Both the position numbers and the translations under genes were made by a program. From Prauserella cavernicola (GTDB lineage Bacteria; Actinomycetota; Actinomycetes; Mycobacteriales; Pseudonocardiaceae), in assembly GCF_016595675.1 (NCBI RefSeq), contig NZ_JAENJH010000005.1, positions 124,001 to 188,000 of the forward strand: a DNA stretch of 64,000 nt, given 5' to 3'. Under the pieces are notes generated by a model. That model worked only from the letters and a program-made list of their open reading frames with translations. It did no database searches and was not told the DNA's origin. Shown piece by piece: positions 35,962 through 43,996 of this stretch (position 1 is the first letter of the stretch; each line of letters begins with the position of its first letter).

Positions 35962-36966
35962 GTGACCTCCCTGCGTGACATCCCGTTCTCGGTACTGGAC
36001 CTCGCTCCCGTCGTGAGCGGAGGAGACGCGCGCGACGCGTTCCGCAACACCCTCGACCTCGCCCGCAACGCGGAGCGGCTCGGCTACCACCGCTACTGGC
36101 TGGCCGAGCACCACAACATGCCGGGCATCGCGAGCTCGGCCACGGCGGTGCTGATCGGCCGCGTCGCCGACGCCACCGAGCGGATCAGGGTCGGCTCCGG
36201 CGGCGTGATGCTGCCCAACCACGCGCCGCTGGCCGTCGCGGAGCAGTTCGGGACGCTGGAGGCACTGCACCCCGGGCGCATCGACCTCGGCATCGGCCGC
36301 GCACCGGGCACCGACCAGCGCACGGCCCACGCGCTGCGCGGGTCGGCCGGGCTCGGCGCCGAGGACTTCCCGCAGCGCCTCGCCGAGCTCATCGGCTACT
36401 TCGAGCACGACGACGACCGCGCGGTGAACGCGGTGGCCGCCGAGGGCAACCGGCCGCCCGTGTGGCTGCTCGGCTCGAGCGGATTCAGCGCGCAACTGGC
36501 CGGGATGCTCGGCCTGCCGTTCTCGTTCGCCCACCACTTCAGCTCCGAGAACACGCTGCCCGCTGTGCGCCTCTACCGCGAGTCGTTCCGCCCCTCGGCC
36601 GTGCTCGACCAGCCGTACGTGCTGCTCGGCGCGGCCGTGACCTGCGCGGACACCGAAGAGCAGGCGCGCTGGATCGCAGGGTCCTACGGCCTGACGTTCC
36701 TGAGCCTGCGCAAGGGACGGCCGATCCCGCTGCCGTCGCCGCAGGAGGCCGCCGACTACCCGTACACCGATCTCGACCGCGCGTTCCTCGACGACCGGAT
36801 GGCGAGCACCATCGTCGGCTCGCCCGAAACCGTCCGAAAGGGACTCGAGTCGTTGCTGGCCGACACCGAGGCCGACGAGATCATGGTCACGACCATGGTG
36901 CACGACCACGCCGACCGGCTGCGCTCTTACGAACTGCTCGCCGACCTCGTCAACGAGACACCATGA
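35962..36966 (+). CDS. LLM-class flavin-dependent oxidoreductase
   Basis: A 334-residue luciferase-like monooxygenase of the small-group type (MsnO8/YvbT-like). The N-terminus has [31 protein letters not shown] contains the AEHH motif; [20 protein letters not shown] and [13 protein letters not shown] are characteristic, and [15 protein letters not shown] closes the barrel. GTG 35962 begins 8 bp after the HelR stop; TTG 35950 overlapping that stop is an alternative. Cofactor is FMN or F420; the motif pattern favours FMN. It is probably co-transcribed with the HelR-like gene and the SagB-like gene. Confidence 0.88.
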   Translation: MTSLRDIPFSVLDLAPVVSGGDARDAFRNTLDLARNAERLGYHRYWLAEHHNMPGIASSATAVLIGRVADATERIRVGSGGVMLPNHAPLAVAEQFGTLEALHPGRIDLGIGRAPGTDQRTAHALRGSAGLGAEDFPQRLAELIGYFEHDDDRAVNAVAAEGNRPPVWLLGSSGFSAQLAGMLGLPFSFAHHFSSENTLPAVRLYRESFRPSAVLDQPYVLLGAAVTCADTEEQARWIAGSYGLTFLSLRKGRPIPLPSPQEAADYPYTDLDRAFLDDRMASTIVGSPETVRKGLESLLADTEADEIMVTTMVHDHADRLRSYELLADLVNETP

Positions 36967-37031
36967 TTTCACTCGGACGGGCTACCATGCGGACATTCAT
37001 GGAGGTACCCGGACCGGGACCGGAGGTGTAG
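36963..37031 (+). CDS. possible 22-residue peptide ORF ahead of the SagB-type gene
   Basis: ATG 36963 overlaps the stop of the LLM oxidoreductase gene as ATGA, and the TAG at 37029 abuts the ATG of the SagB-type gene. The peptide ends [12 protein letters not shown]; in-frame ATGs at 36987 and 36999 would give 14 or 10 residues. SagB-type enzymes often oxidise ribosomal peptides, so a precursor is conceivable. Against it, the same bases form the ribosome-binding site GGAGGTG of the SagB gene, no cyclodehydratase partner lies nearby, and the peptide lacks Cys and has only one Ser and two Thr. Confidence 0.25.
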   Translation: MISLGRATMRTFMEVPGPGPEV

Positions 37032-37745
37032 ATGAGCGGCCGCGAGACCACCGAGCGTGCCTTGGCGGTGCACCGGCTGCTGAACTCCCAGAGCCAGCAC
37101 GCCGCACGACCACTGCCGAACGGGCGCCGGTTCCCGCTGCCGGACGTGCACCCTCCGCAGGCCGACCTCGTCGCGACACTGGCGCGCCGTCGCTCGTCGT
37201 ACTCCTACGCCGACCGCGACCTGGAGCTGACCGCACTCAGCGCGTGGCTGCGGTTCTCCGTGGGCGTGCAGCGCTTCGTGCCCGCGTTCGGCGTCGCCGA
37301 CTACCCGCTCGGCATGGCGCCGAGTGCGGGTGGACTGGACATCCTGCGGGCCTACCTCATCGTGCGCAGGGCCGAGCAGCTCGACCCCGGCGTCTACCGC
37401 TACGAGGCCGTGTCCCACGAGCTGGTGGAGCTGGGTGAGAGCGACCCGGTTCCGGCGTTGCAGGAGGTGTACCTGCAGCCCGAGTTCATCCCGAGGGCAG
37501 CGGTGTCGCTCGCGCTGACGGCGCGCCTGGACGTGGCGTTCGACAAGTACCCGCTGCGGCACTACCGCACGCTGCACGTCGACACCGGCGTCGCGGTGCA
37601 GAACCTGTACCTCGTCGGCACCTCCCTCGGGCTCGCGTGCTGCGCGGTCGCCGGGTTCGACGACGCGGCGCTCGCGAACCTCCTCGGCGTCACCGACACC
37701 GAGATCCCGACGATGCTCGTCGCGGCGGGCCACGCGGCTCTCTGA
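37032..37745 (+). CDS. SagB/ThcOx-type nitroreductase-fold oxidoreductase
   Basis: A 237-residue FMN-dependent enzyme of the SagB/ThcOx group, which oxidises azolines to azoles in some peptide natural products. LARRRSSYSYADRDLELTAL is the FMN-phosphate region; FGVADYPLGMAPSAGGLDIL is the conserved PSAGGL motif; VYRYEAVSHELVEL and the closing TSLGLACCAVAGFDD-ALANLLGV match. ATG 37032 has GGAGGTG immediately upstream. No YcaO, E1-like or precursor gene is recognisable nearby, so the enzyme may act on another substrate. It converges with the arginase-family gene, with stops 3 bp apart. Confidence 0.85.
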   Translation: MSGRETTERALAVHRLLNSQSQHAARPLPNGRRFPLPDVHPPQADLVATLARRRSSYSYADRDLELTALSAWLRFSVGVQRFVPAFGVADYPLGMAPSAGGLDILRAYLIVRRAEQLDPGVYRYEAVSHELVELGESDPVPALQEVYLQPEFIPRAAVSLALTARLDVAFDKYPLRHYRTLHVDTGVAVQNLYLVGTSLGLACCAVAGFDDAALANLLGVTDTEIPTMLVAAGHAAL

Positions 37746-37748
37746 GCG

Positions 37749-38564
37749 TCAGGCCAGCAGCCCGGCCACCGCTTCGAGCACGGGGAGCAGGACCTCGACG
37801 TCCTCCCGTCGTGCGGCCGTGCATTCGGCGATGCAGGCGCCCACGACCTCGAACGCGGCCAGGCTCTCGATGCCGGCGACGAGCTGCTCGACCGACAGTC
37901 CGCCCGGCTCGTGGTAGTACGCCAGTGAGCCGAACTCGGCGGGGTCGAGTACGTCGAGGTCGAGGTGCAGATAGACCTTCGTGTCGCCCGAGGCGGTGAC
38001 GGCGCCGGTGATCGCGGCCGGCTCGGCGGGCACGTGGCGCACGAGCCCGTCGGCGACGGCGCGCCGCTCGGCGGAGTCGAACGCCCGGGTGCCGACGAGC
38101 ACCGCGCGACCGCGTTCGAGCGCTGGGCTCGCGGCGAATCCGGGGTCACCGTCGCCGAGCAGCGAGCGCAGGACCATGCCGTGGAAGGCGCCCGACGGTG
38201 AGGTGGCGGCGGTGTTGCAGTCGGCGTGCGCGTCGAACCAGACCGCGCCGAGGCCCGGCCCGTAGCGGTAGCGGGCGACGCCGAGGGGAACCAGGTCGGC
38301 GGAGCAGTCCCCGCCGATGGTGAGCACCGGACCCTGCGGGTCCTCCAGCGCGGCGAGCTGGGCGCGACGGTTGCCGACGAGCGCGGCCCTGTTGGCGATG
38401 CCGTCCACTGTGGAGGAGCCGGTGGCGCCGACGGGCACCTCGCGCACCGGCGTGCCCAGGACGTCGGCCGCGAGCGCCGCGAGCAGCCGGCACCCGGCGC
38501 CGAGCCGCTCCCGCGCCCCGTCCCAGGTGGCCCCCTGCCACTGCGGCACCGCGAACACCACCAT
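37749..38564 (-). CDS. arginase-family (ureohydrolase) protein with atypical metal motif
   Basis: A 271-residue arginase/agmatinase-fold protein. The dimanganese motifs are VLTIGGDCSADL (canonical GGDHS has His where this has Cys), VWFDAHADCNT, and LHLDLDVLDPAEFG. A first-ligand His to Cys change is a recurrent variant in actinobacterial ureohydrolase-like proteins and suggests a different substrate or single-metal use. ATG 38564 begins MVVFAVPQWQGATWDGARERL; a TTG at 38576 is an alternative. Its upstream region is occupied directly by the second 21-nt array. The substrate cannot be assigned. Confidence 0.82.
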   Translation of the reverse strand: MVVFAVPQWQGATWDGARERLGAGCRLLAALAADVLGTPVREVPVGATGSSTVDGIANRAALVGNRRAQLAALEDPQGPVLTIGGDCSADLVPLGVARYRYGPGLGAVWFDAHADCNTAATSPSGAFHGMVLRSLLGDGDPGFAASPALERGRAVLVGTRAFDSAERRAVADGLVRHVPAEPAAITGAVTASGDTKVYLHLDLDVLDPAEFGSLAYYHEPGGLSVEQLVAGIESLAAFEVVGACIAECTAARREDVEVLLPVLEAVAGLLA

Positions 38565-38595
38565 GCCCCCACCCAAGCACCCACGCCCACCCCCC

Positions 38596-39428
38596 GCGAG
38601 TCCCCCACTCCAGCGCGAGTCCCCCGCTCAGGTCCGCGAGTCCCCCGCTCCGACGCGCGAGTTCCCCACTCCTGTCCACGAGTTCCCCAATCGAGCTCGC
38701 GAGTCCCCCGCTCCAGCGCGCGAGTCCCCCGCTCAGGTCCGCGAGTAGCGCAATCGGGCTCGCGCGCCGTGAGCTCCGCGCCGCGAGTCGTGCGCTCGGG
38801 CACGCGAGTGCTGCGTTAGGGCCCGCGAGCCGGACGCCAGGCGTGCGAGTCATGCGCTCGGCCGCGAGTCCCCGCTCCGGCGCGCGAGTCCTGCGCTCGG
38901 GTTCGCCAGTCGTGCACACCAGACGGTGAGTCCTGCGTTCGGGCCAGAGAGTCTGGTGCCACGCGTGCGAGTCACGCGCTCCCGTCGCGCGAGTTCCCCG
39001 CTCCGACGCGCGAGTTCCCCACCCAGGCGCGCGAGTCCCCCCGCCCAGGCTCGCGAATTCCCTGCTCCGGAAACGACTTGGGGCCGCGAGCCGTGTCGTT
39101 CGGTCCGCTTCGCGGTACCAACGCACAACTCGCGGCCCCAAATGCACAACTCGCGGTCCTGGAGGCGCGACTCGCGCCCGAACGGGCAACTCGCGCACCC
39201 AGCGGGCACTTCGGCCGCCCGAGCGGGCACTTCGCCCACCCCAACGAGCACTTCGCCCGCCCGAACGGGCAACTCGCCCACCCCAACGAGCACTTCGCCC
39301 GCCCGAACGGGCAACTCGGCCGCCCAACGGGCACTTCGCCCACCCCAACGGGCAACTCGCCCACCCCAACGGGCAACTCGCCCGCCCGAGCGGGGGACTC
39401 GCGCGCCTCGGCGGGGGACTCGCGGCCG
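38596..39428. repeat. large degenerate 21-nt array with inverted arms, between pyc and the arginase gene
   Basis: About 24 diverged units with the core GCGAGTCCCCCGCTC run rightwards at a nearly constant 21-nt pitch: 38615, 38636, 38657, 38678, 38699, 38720, 38741, then 38783, 38804, 38825. Pitch varies only 19-22 nt. Between about 39060 and 39120 the orientation flips, and about 15 units of the opposite sense (GGGCAACTCGC or GGGGGACTCGC) follow to 39428, three bases before the pyc stop codon. This fills 866 bp without a plausible gene; long open frames through it are artefacts of the triplet-multiple pitch. The last units match the array at 12119-12190 closely, so both belong to one repeat family. 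Confidence 0.88.
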
Positions 39429-39430
39429 GG

Positions 39431-42400
39431 TTACTCCAGGACTATCAGGAGGTCGCCGCCTTCCACCTGTTGGACTTTGCCGATGGCCAGGCGGGCGACG
39501 GTGCCGCCTTCCTGGGCGGTGATCGCGGCCTCCATCTTCATGGCCTCGATGGTCGCCACGGTGTCTCCGGCGGAGATCGTGTCGCCCTCGGCCACCTGCG
39601 CCGTCACCACGCCCGCGAACGGAGCCGCGACGTGCTTCGGGTTGTTCTTGTCCGCCTTCTCCTTGGCGGGCAGGTCCGAGGCCACCGAGCGGTCACGCAC
39701 CTGGATCGGCCGCAGCTGGCCGTTCAGCGTCGCCATCACCGTCCGCATCCCGCGTTCGTCGGCCTCACCGATCGCCTCGAGCTCGATCAAGAGCCGCACG
39801 CCCGGATCGAGGTCGACCTGGTACTCCTCCCCCGGGCGCAGCCCGTAGAAGAAGTCCTTGCTCGGCAGCACACTGGTGTCGCCGTGCGCCTCGCGGTGCG
39901 CCTCGAACTCCCTGGTCGGCGCGGGGAACAGCAGCCGGTTTAGCGTCGTGCGGCGGTCCTGCGCCAGCGCCGTGCGGTCCTCTTCGGACAGCTCCACCAC
40001 CGGCTTGGGCTCCGCCCTGCCCTCGAGTGCCTTGCTGCGGAACGGCTCCGGCCAGCCACCGGGCGGGTCGCCCAGCTCGCCGCGCAGGAACCCGATCACC
40101 GAGTCCGGAATGTCGAACTTCGACGGCTCGGCCTCGAACTCCTCCGGCGAGACCCCGGCACCGACGAGGTGCAGCGCGAGGTCACCGACGACCTTCGACG
40201 ACGGTGTCACCTTCACCAGGTGACCCAGCATCGTGTCGGCGGCCTCGTACATCTTCTCGATGTCCTCGAACCGGTCGCCCAGCCCGAGCGCCCTGGCCTG
40301 CGTGCGCAGGTTCGACAGCTGCCCGCCGGGGATCTCGTGGTGATACACGCGCCCGGTCGGAGAGGCCAGCCCCGCCTCGAACGGCGCGTAGATCTTGCGC
40401 ACGATCTCCCAGTACGGCTCCAGCTCACCGATCGACTGCAGGTCCAGACCGGTCGGCCGCTCGGAGTAGTCGGTGGCCGCCACGATCGCCGACAGCGACG
40501 GCTGCGACGTCGTGCCCGCCATCGACGCGACGGCTCCGTCCACGGCATCCGCGCCCGCACCGATCGCCGCGAGATAGGTGCCCAGCTGACCACCCGCGGT
40601 GTCGTGGGTGTGGATGTGCACCGGCAGGTCGAACTCCCTGCGCAGCGCCGTCACCAGCTTCACCGCCGCCGGTGCCCGCAGCAGGCCCGCCATGTCCTTG
40701 ATGGCCAGCACGTGCGCGCCGGCCCCGACGATCTGCTCGGCCAGCTTCAGGTAGTAGTCGAGCGTGTAGATCTTCTCCGCCGGGTTGGACAGATCCGAGG
40801 TGTAGCACAGCGCCACCTCGGCCATACCCGTTCCGGTGTTACGGACCGCCTCGATCGCCGGCCGCATCTGCTCGACGTCGTTGAGCGCGTCGAAGATCCG
40901 GAAGATGTCGATCCCGGTCGCGGCCGCCTCCTCGACGAACGCGTCGGTGACCTCGGTCGGATACGGCGTGTAGCCCACGGTGTTGCGACCACGCAGCAGC
41001 ATCTGCAGGCAGATGTTGGGCATCGCCTGGCGCAGCGCCGCGAGCCGCTCCCACGGATCCTCGGCCAGGAAGCGCAACGCCACGTCGTAGGTCGCACCAC
41101 CCCAGCACTCCACCGACAACAACTCCGGCACCGTGCGCGCCACCACCGGCGCGATCGCCAGCAGGTCCTTGGTGCGCACCCGCGTGGCCAGTAGCGACTG
41201 GTGCGCGTCGCGGAAGGTCGTGTCGGTGACCCCGACCGTCGGCGACTCGCGCATCCACCGCGCGAAGCCCTCCGGACCCAGCTCGGTCAGCTTCTGCTTC
41301 GACCCCGCCTTCGGCTCACCGTCGGGCAGCTCCGGCAGCTTGCGCTCCGGATCGATCAGCCTCGGCCGCTCGCCGTGGGGCTTGTTCACCGTGACGTCGG
41401 CCAGATAGGTCAGCAGTCGCGTACCGCGGTCGGCCGAGTGCCGCGCGGTCAGCAGATGCGGCCGCTCCTCGATGAACGCCGTGGTGACCCGCCCCTGCTG
41501 GAAGTCCGGGTCGTCCAGCACGGCCTGCAGGAACGGAATGTTGGTGGCCACACCACGAATCCGGAACTCCGCCACGGCACGCCGCGCTCGGCCCACCGCG
41601 GTCGCGAACGTCCGCCCCCGGCACGAGAGCTTCACCAGCATCGAGTCGAAGTGCGCGCTGATCTCGGTGCCCGCGAACGCGGTACCACCGTCGAGCCGGA
41701 TACCCGAGCCGCCCGGCGAACGATAGGCGCTGATCATGCCGGTGTCCGGGCGGAACCCGTTGGCGGGATCCTCGGTGGTGATCCGGCACTGCAACGCCGC
41801 GCCCCGCAGGTAGATCTTGTCCTGCGCGAGGTCCAGATCGGCCAGCGACTGACCCGAGGCGATCCGCAGCTGCGACTGCACCAGGTCGACGTCGGTGACC
41901 TCCTCGGTCACCGTGTGCTCCACCTGGATCCGCGGGTTCATCTCGATGAAGACGTGGTTGCCGTCGCGGTCGACGAGGAACTCCACCGTGCCCGCGTTGC
42001 GGTAACCGATCTGCTCGGCGAACTTCACCGCGTCCGCACAGATCTGCTCACGCAGCTTCGGGTCGAGGTTCGGCGCGGGCGCCAGCTCGATCACCTTCTG
42101 GTGCCTGCGCTGCACCGAACAGTCGCGCTCGTAGAGGTGGATCACCCCACCCTGGCCGTCACTGAGGATCTGGACCTCGATGTGACGCGGCTCCACCACG
42201 GCCTTCTCGATGAACACCGTGGGGTCCCCGAACGCGGACTCGGCCTCGCGGGCCGCCGCCTCGATCGAATCCCGCAGCTGAGCCGGATCCTCGACCCGGC
42301 GCATACCACGCCCGCCACCACCGGCCACGGCCTTGACGAACACCGGGAAGCCCAGCTCCCCCGCCGCCTCCGCCAGGGTGTCCACATCGGACGACGGCTC

Positions 42401-42805
42401 CGACGAGCCGAGCACCGGCACACCCGCCGCCTTCGCCGCGGCCACGGCACGCGCCTTGTTACCGGTCAGCTCCAGAATGTCGGCGCTCGGGCCGACGAAC
42501 GTGATCCCAGCCTCCTCACAGGCCCGGGCCAGATCCGGGTTCTCGGACAGGAAGCCGTAGCCGGGATACACGGCATCAGCACCAGCCCTGACCGCGGCGC
42601 GGACAATCTCGTCCACGGAGAGATACGCGCGCACCGGATGACCCGGCTCGCCGATCTCGTACGCCTCATCGGCCTTCAGCCGGTGCAGCGAATTACGGTC
42701 CTCATGCGGGAACACGGCCACCGTTCCCGCACCCAGTTCATAGGCGGCGCGGAACGCACGAATGGCGATCTCGCCGCGGTTGGCGACGAGTACTTTGCGG
42801 AACAT
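39431..42805 (-). CDS. pyc: pyruvate carboxylase
   Basis: A 1124-residue biotin enzyme that carboxylates pyruvate to oxaloacetate for anaplerosis. The biotin carboxylase domain covers about 1-450 (KVLVANRGEIAIRAFRAAYE, the ATP-grasp GGGGRGMR near 170). The carboxyltransferase domain begins near 524 (VTDTTFRDAHQSLLATRVRT) with CWGGATYDVAL, the carbamylated Lys in LAIKDMAGLL and the zinc ligands HIHTHDTAG. The biotinyl domain holds IEAMKMEAAI near residue 1086. ATG 42805 follows GGAAAGGA. The stop codon abuts the 21-nt array. The single-chain form and length are normal. Confidence 0.98.
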   Translation of the reverse strand: MFRKVLVANRGEIAIRAFRAAYELGAGTVAVFPHEDRNSLHRLKADEAYEIGEPGHPVRAYLSVDEIVRAAVRAGADAVYPGYGFLSENPDLARACEEAGITFVGPSADILELTGNKARAVAAAKAAGVPVLGSSEPSSDVDTLAEAAGELGFPVFVKAVAGGGGRGMRRVEDPAQLRDSIEAAAREAESAFGDPTVFIEKAVVEPRHIEVQILSDGQGGVIHLYERDCSVQRRHQKVIELAPAPNLDPKLREQICADAVKFAEQIGYRNAGTVEFLVDRDGNHVFIEMNPRIQVEHTVTEEVTDVDLVQSQLRIASGQSLADLDLAQDKIYLRGAALQCRITTEDPANGFRPDTGMISAYRSPGGSGIRLDGGTAFAGTEISAHFDSMLVKLSCRGRTFATAVGRARRAVAEFRIRGVATNIPFLQAVLDDPDFQQGRVTTAFIEERPHLLTARHSADRGTRLLTYLADVTVNKPHGERPRLIDPERKLPELPDGEPKAGSKQKLTELGPEGFARWMRESPTVGVTDTTFRDAHQSLLATRVRTKDLLAIAPVVARTVPELLSVECWGGATYDVALRFLAEDPWERLAALRQAMPNICLQMLLRGRNTVGYTPYPTEVTDAFVEEAAATGIDIFRIFDALNDVEQMRPAIEAVRNTGTGMAEVALCYTSDLSNPAEKIYTLDYYLKLAEQIVGAGAHVLAIKDMAGLLRAPAAVKLVTALRREFDLPVHIHTHDTAGGQLGTYLAAIGAGADAVDGAVASMAGTTSQPSLSAIVAATDYSERPTGLDLQSIGELEPYWEIVRKIYAPFEAGLASPTGRVYHHEIPGGQLSNLRTQARALGLGDRFEDIEKMYEAADTMLGHLVKVTPSSKVVGDLALHLVGAGVSPEEFEAEPSKFDIPDSVIGFLRGELGDPPGGWPEPFRSKALEGRAEPKPVVELSEEDRTALAQDRRTTLNRLLFPAPTREFEAHREAHGDTSVLPSKDFFYGLRPGEEYQVDLDPGVRLLIELEAIGEADERGMRTVMATLNGQLRPIQVRDRSVASDLPAKEKADKNNPKHVAAPFAGVVTAQVAEGDTISAGDTVATIEAMKMEAAITAQEGGTVARLAIGKVQQVEGGDLLIVLE

Positions 42806-42894
42806 CCCCGGTCCTTTCCTTCACCCGGATCGGTCGCGAAGGACGTTACCCCTAAAGTCCCGCCTACCGGGAGTTCACTCCCAGGGTCTGGAAT

Positions 42895-43836
42895 TCACCG
42901 GCCGCCCGCCGGGACAGGGCCGGCGTGGAGCACGCGATTGGCGGTGCCGTCCCGCACGCCCGTGAGCCCGTCAGGGGTCGCCCCGGCGACGATCGCCTCG
43001 GTCACCTGCTGCGGAGTCGCGTCGGGATGCGCGGCCCGGTAGAGGGCCGCGACGCCCGCCACGTGCGCGGCCGCCACCGACGTCCCCGTCAGCTCCGAGG
43101 TGCCGCCCCGCAGCGCGGGCGCCAGCACGTCCGCGCCCGGCGCGTACAGGTCCACCGCGGCGCCGAAGTTCGAGTCGGGGACCACCGCGTCGGTCCTGTC
43201 GCTCGCCCCGACGGTCAGGACCTCGGGCACACGCCCCGGGGAGCTCTGGCCCGCGTCGGAGTTCGTCCCACCCGCGGGCACCGCCACGGGCATGACCTCG
43301 GCGAGACCGCGCACGGCCTCGTCCACCACCTCGCTGGCGGGTCCGCCGATGCCGATCACGGCGACGGCGGGCTGCCGCGCGTTGTTGGCGACCCAGTCGA
43401 TGCCGGCGAGCACGCTCAGCCCGTTGCCGCCGCCGTCCTGGTCGAGCACCCGCACGGGCACCACGCGGGCCGCCTTGGCGACGCCGTGCGCCTGACCGGC
43501 CGCGACACCGGCGAGGCTCGTCCCGTGCCCGTTGAGGTCGACGGGGTGCTCGTCGCCGTCGACGAAGTCCTTGCCGCCGGAGACCCGGCCGCCGAAGTCG
43601 GGATGCGTGCCGTCGACTCCGGAGTCGATCACGTACACCGTGACGCCCTCGCCGTCGCCCGCGTAGTGGTAGCGCTGGTCGAGCTGGTCGCCGCCCTCGC
43701 GCTGGTCGATCCGGTCGAGTCCCCAGTTGGGTGGGTCCTGCTGCACCCCGGCGTCGGCATGGGCGGGCGCAGCCGTGGCCGCGAGCAAGGCGACGGAGGA
43801 GGCGGCGAGCAGGGCGCGGGCGGGTCGAATACGCAT
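42895..43836 (-). CDS. secreted S8 subtilisin-like peptidase, atypical oxyanion site
   Basis: A 313-residue secreted subtilase. A signal peptide (ARALLAASSVALLAATAAPAHA) is followed, without a long propeptide, by GLDRIDQREGGDQLDQRYHY. The catalytic triad appears as Asp in VYVIDSGVDGTHPDF, His in DLNGHGTSLAG and Ser in LTGTSVAAAHVAG. The oxyanion-hole motif, normally AAGN, reads PAGGTNSDAG, so the expected Asn is Gly. There is no C-terminal membrane anchor, so it is not a mycosin. The closest layout is the proteinase K/aqualysin group. ATG 43836 was chosen because it starts the signal peptide. Confidence 0.88.
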   Translation of the reverse strand: MRIRPARALLAASSVALLAATAAPAHADAGVQQDPPNWGLDRIDQREGGDQLDQRYHYAGDGEGVTVYVIDSGVDGTHPDFGGRVSGGKDFVDGDEHPVDLNGHGTSLAGVAAGQAHGVAKAARVVPVRVLDQDGGGNGLSVLAGIDWVANNARQPAVAVIGIGGPASEVVDEAVRGLAEVMPVAVPAGGTNSDAGQSSPGRVPEVLTVGASDRTDAVVPDSNFGAAVDLYAPGADVLAPALRGGTSELTGTSVAAAHVAGVAALYRAAHPDATPQQVTEAIVAGATPDGLTGVRDGTANRVLHAGPVPAGGR

Positions 43837-43895
43837 GGGCACCCGTCTACCGGCTGCGCGCGCCACCCGCAGGCGGAGTACCACGATCGGGCAGT

Positions 43896-43982
43896 CGGCG
43901 AGGCAGTGACGACTGCGGTGAAGGGCACCTTTACTGCGTTCAATGCAGTAAAGGTGCCCTTCACCGCGGCGAGGCAGTGACG
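43896..43982. repeat. dispersed palindrome copy 2 flanked by 16-bp direct repeats
   Basis: The palindrome at 43915-43967 has perfect 23-bp arms with core AAGGGCACCTTTACTGC and a 7-nt loop GTTCAAT. It lies between two identical 16-bp copies of CGGCGAGGCAGTGACG, at 43896-43911 and 43967-43982. The direct repeats look like a target duplication made when the element inserted 3' of recG. It could also end recG transcription (stop at 43997 on the minus strand). No transposase is encoded within it. Confidence 0.85.
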
Positions 43983-43996
43983 CTGGGCGCGGTGGG

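Noticed and set aside
33583-36966. A 1127-codon frame covering the HelR-like gene
   Set aside because: Only its last third is protein-like, and that part is the LLM oxidoreductase starting near 35962; the rest is an Arg-rich shadow of helR in another frame.
38146-39369. A 407-codon minus-strand frame across the second array and the arginase gene
   Set aside because: It is a shadow of the arginase gene extended by repeat units; composition is Gly/Arg-rich and not protein-like.
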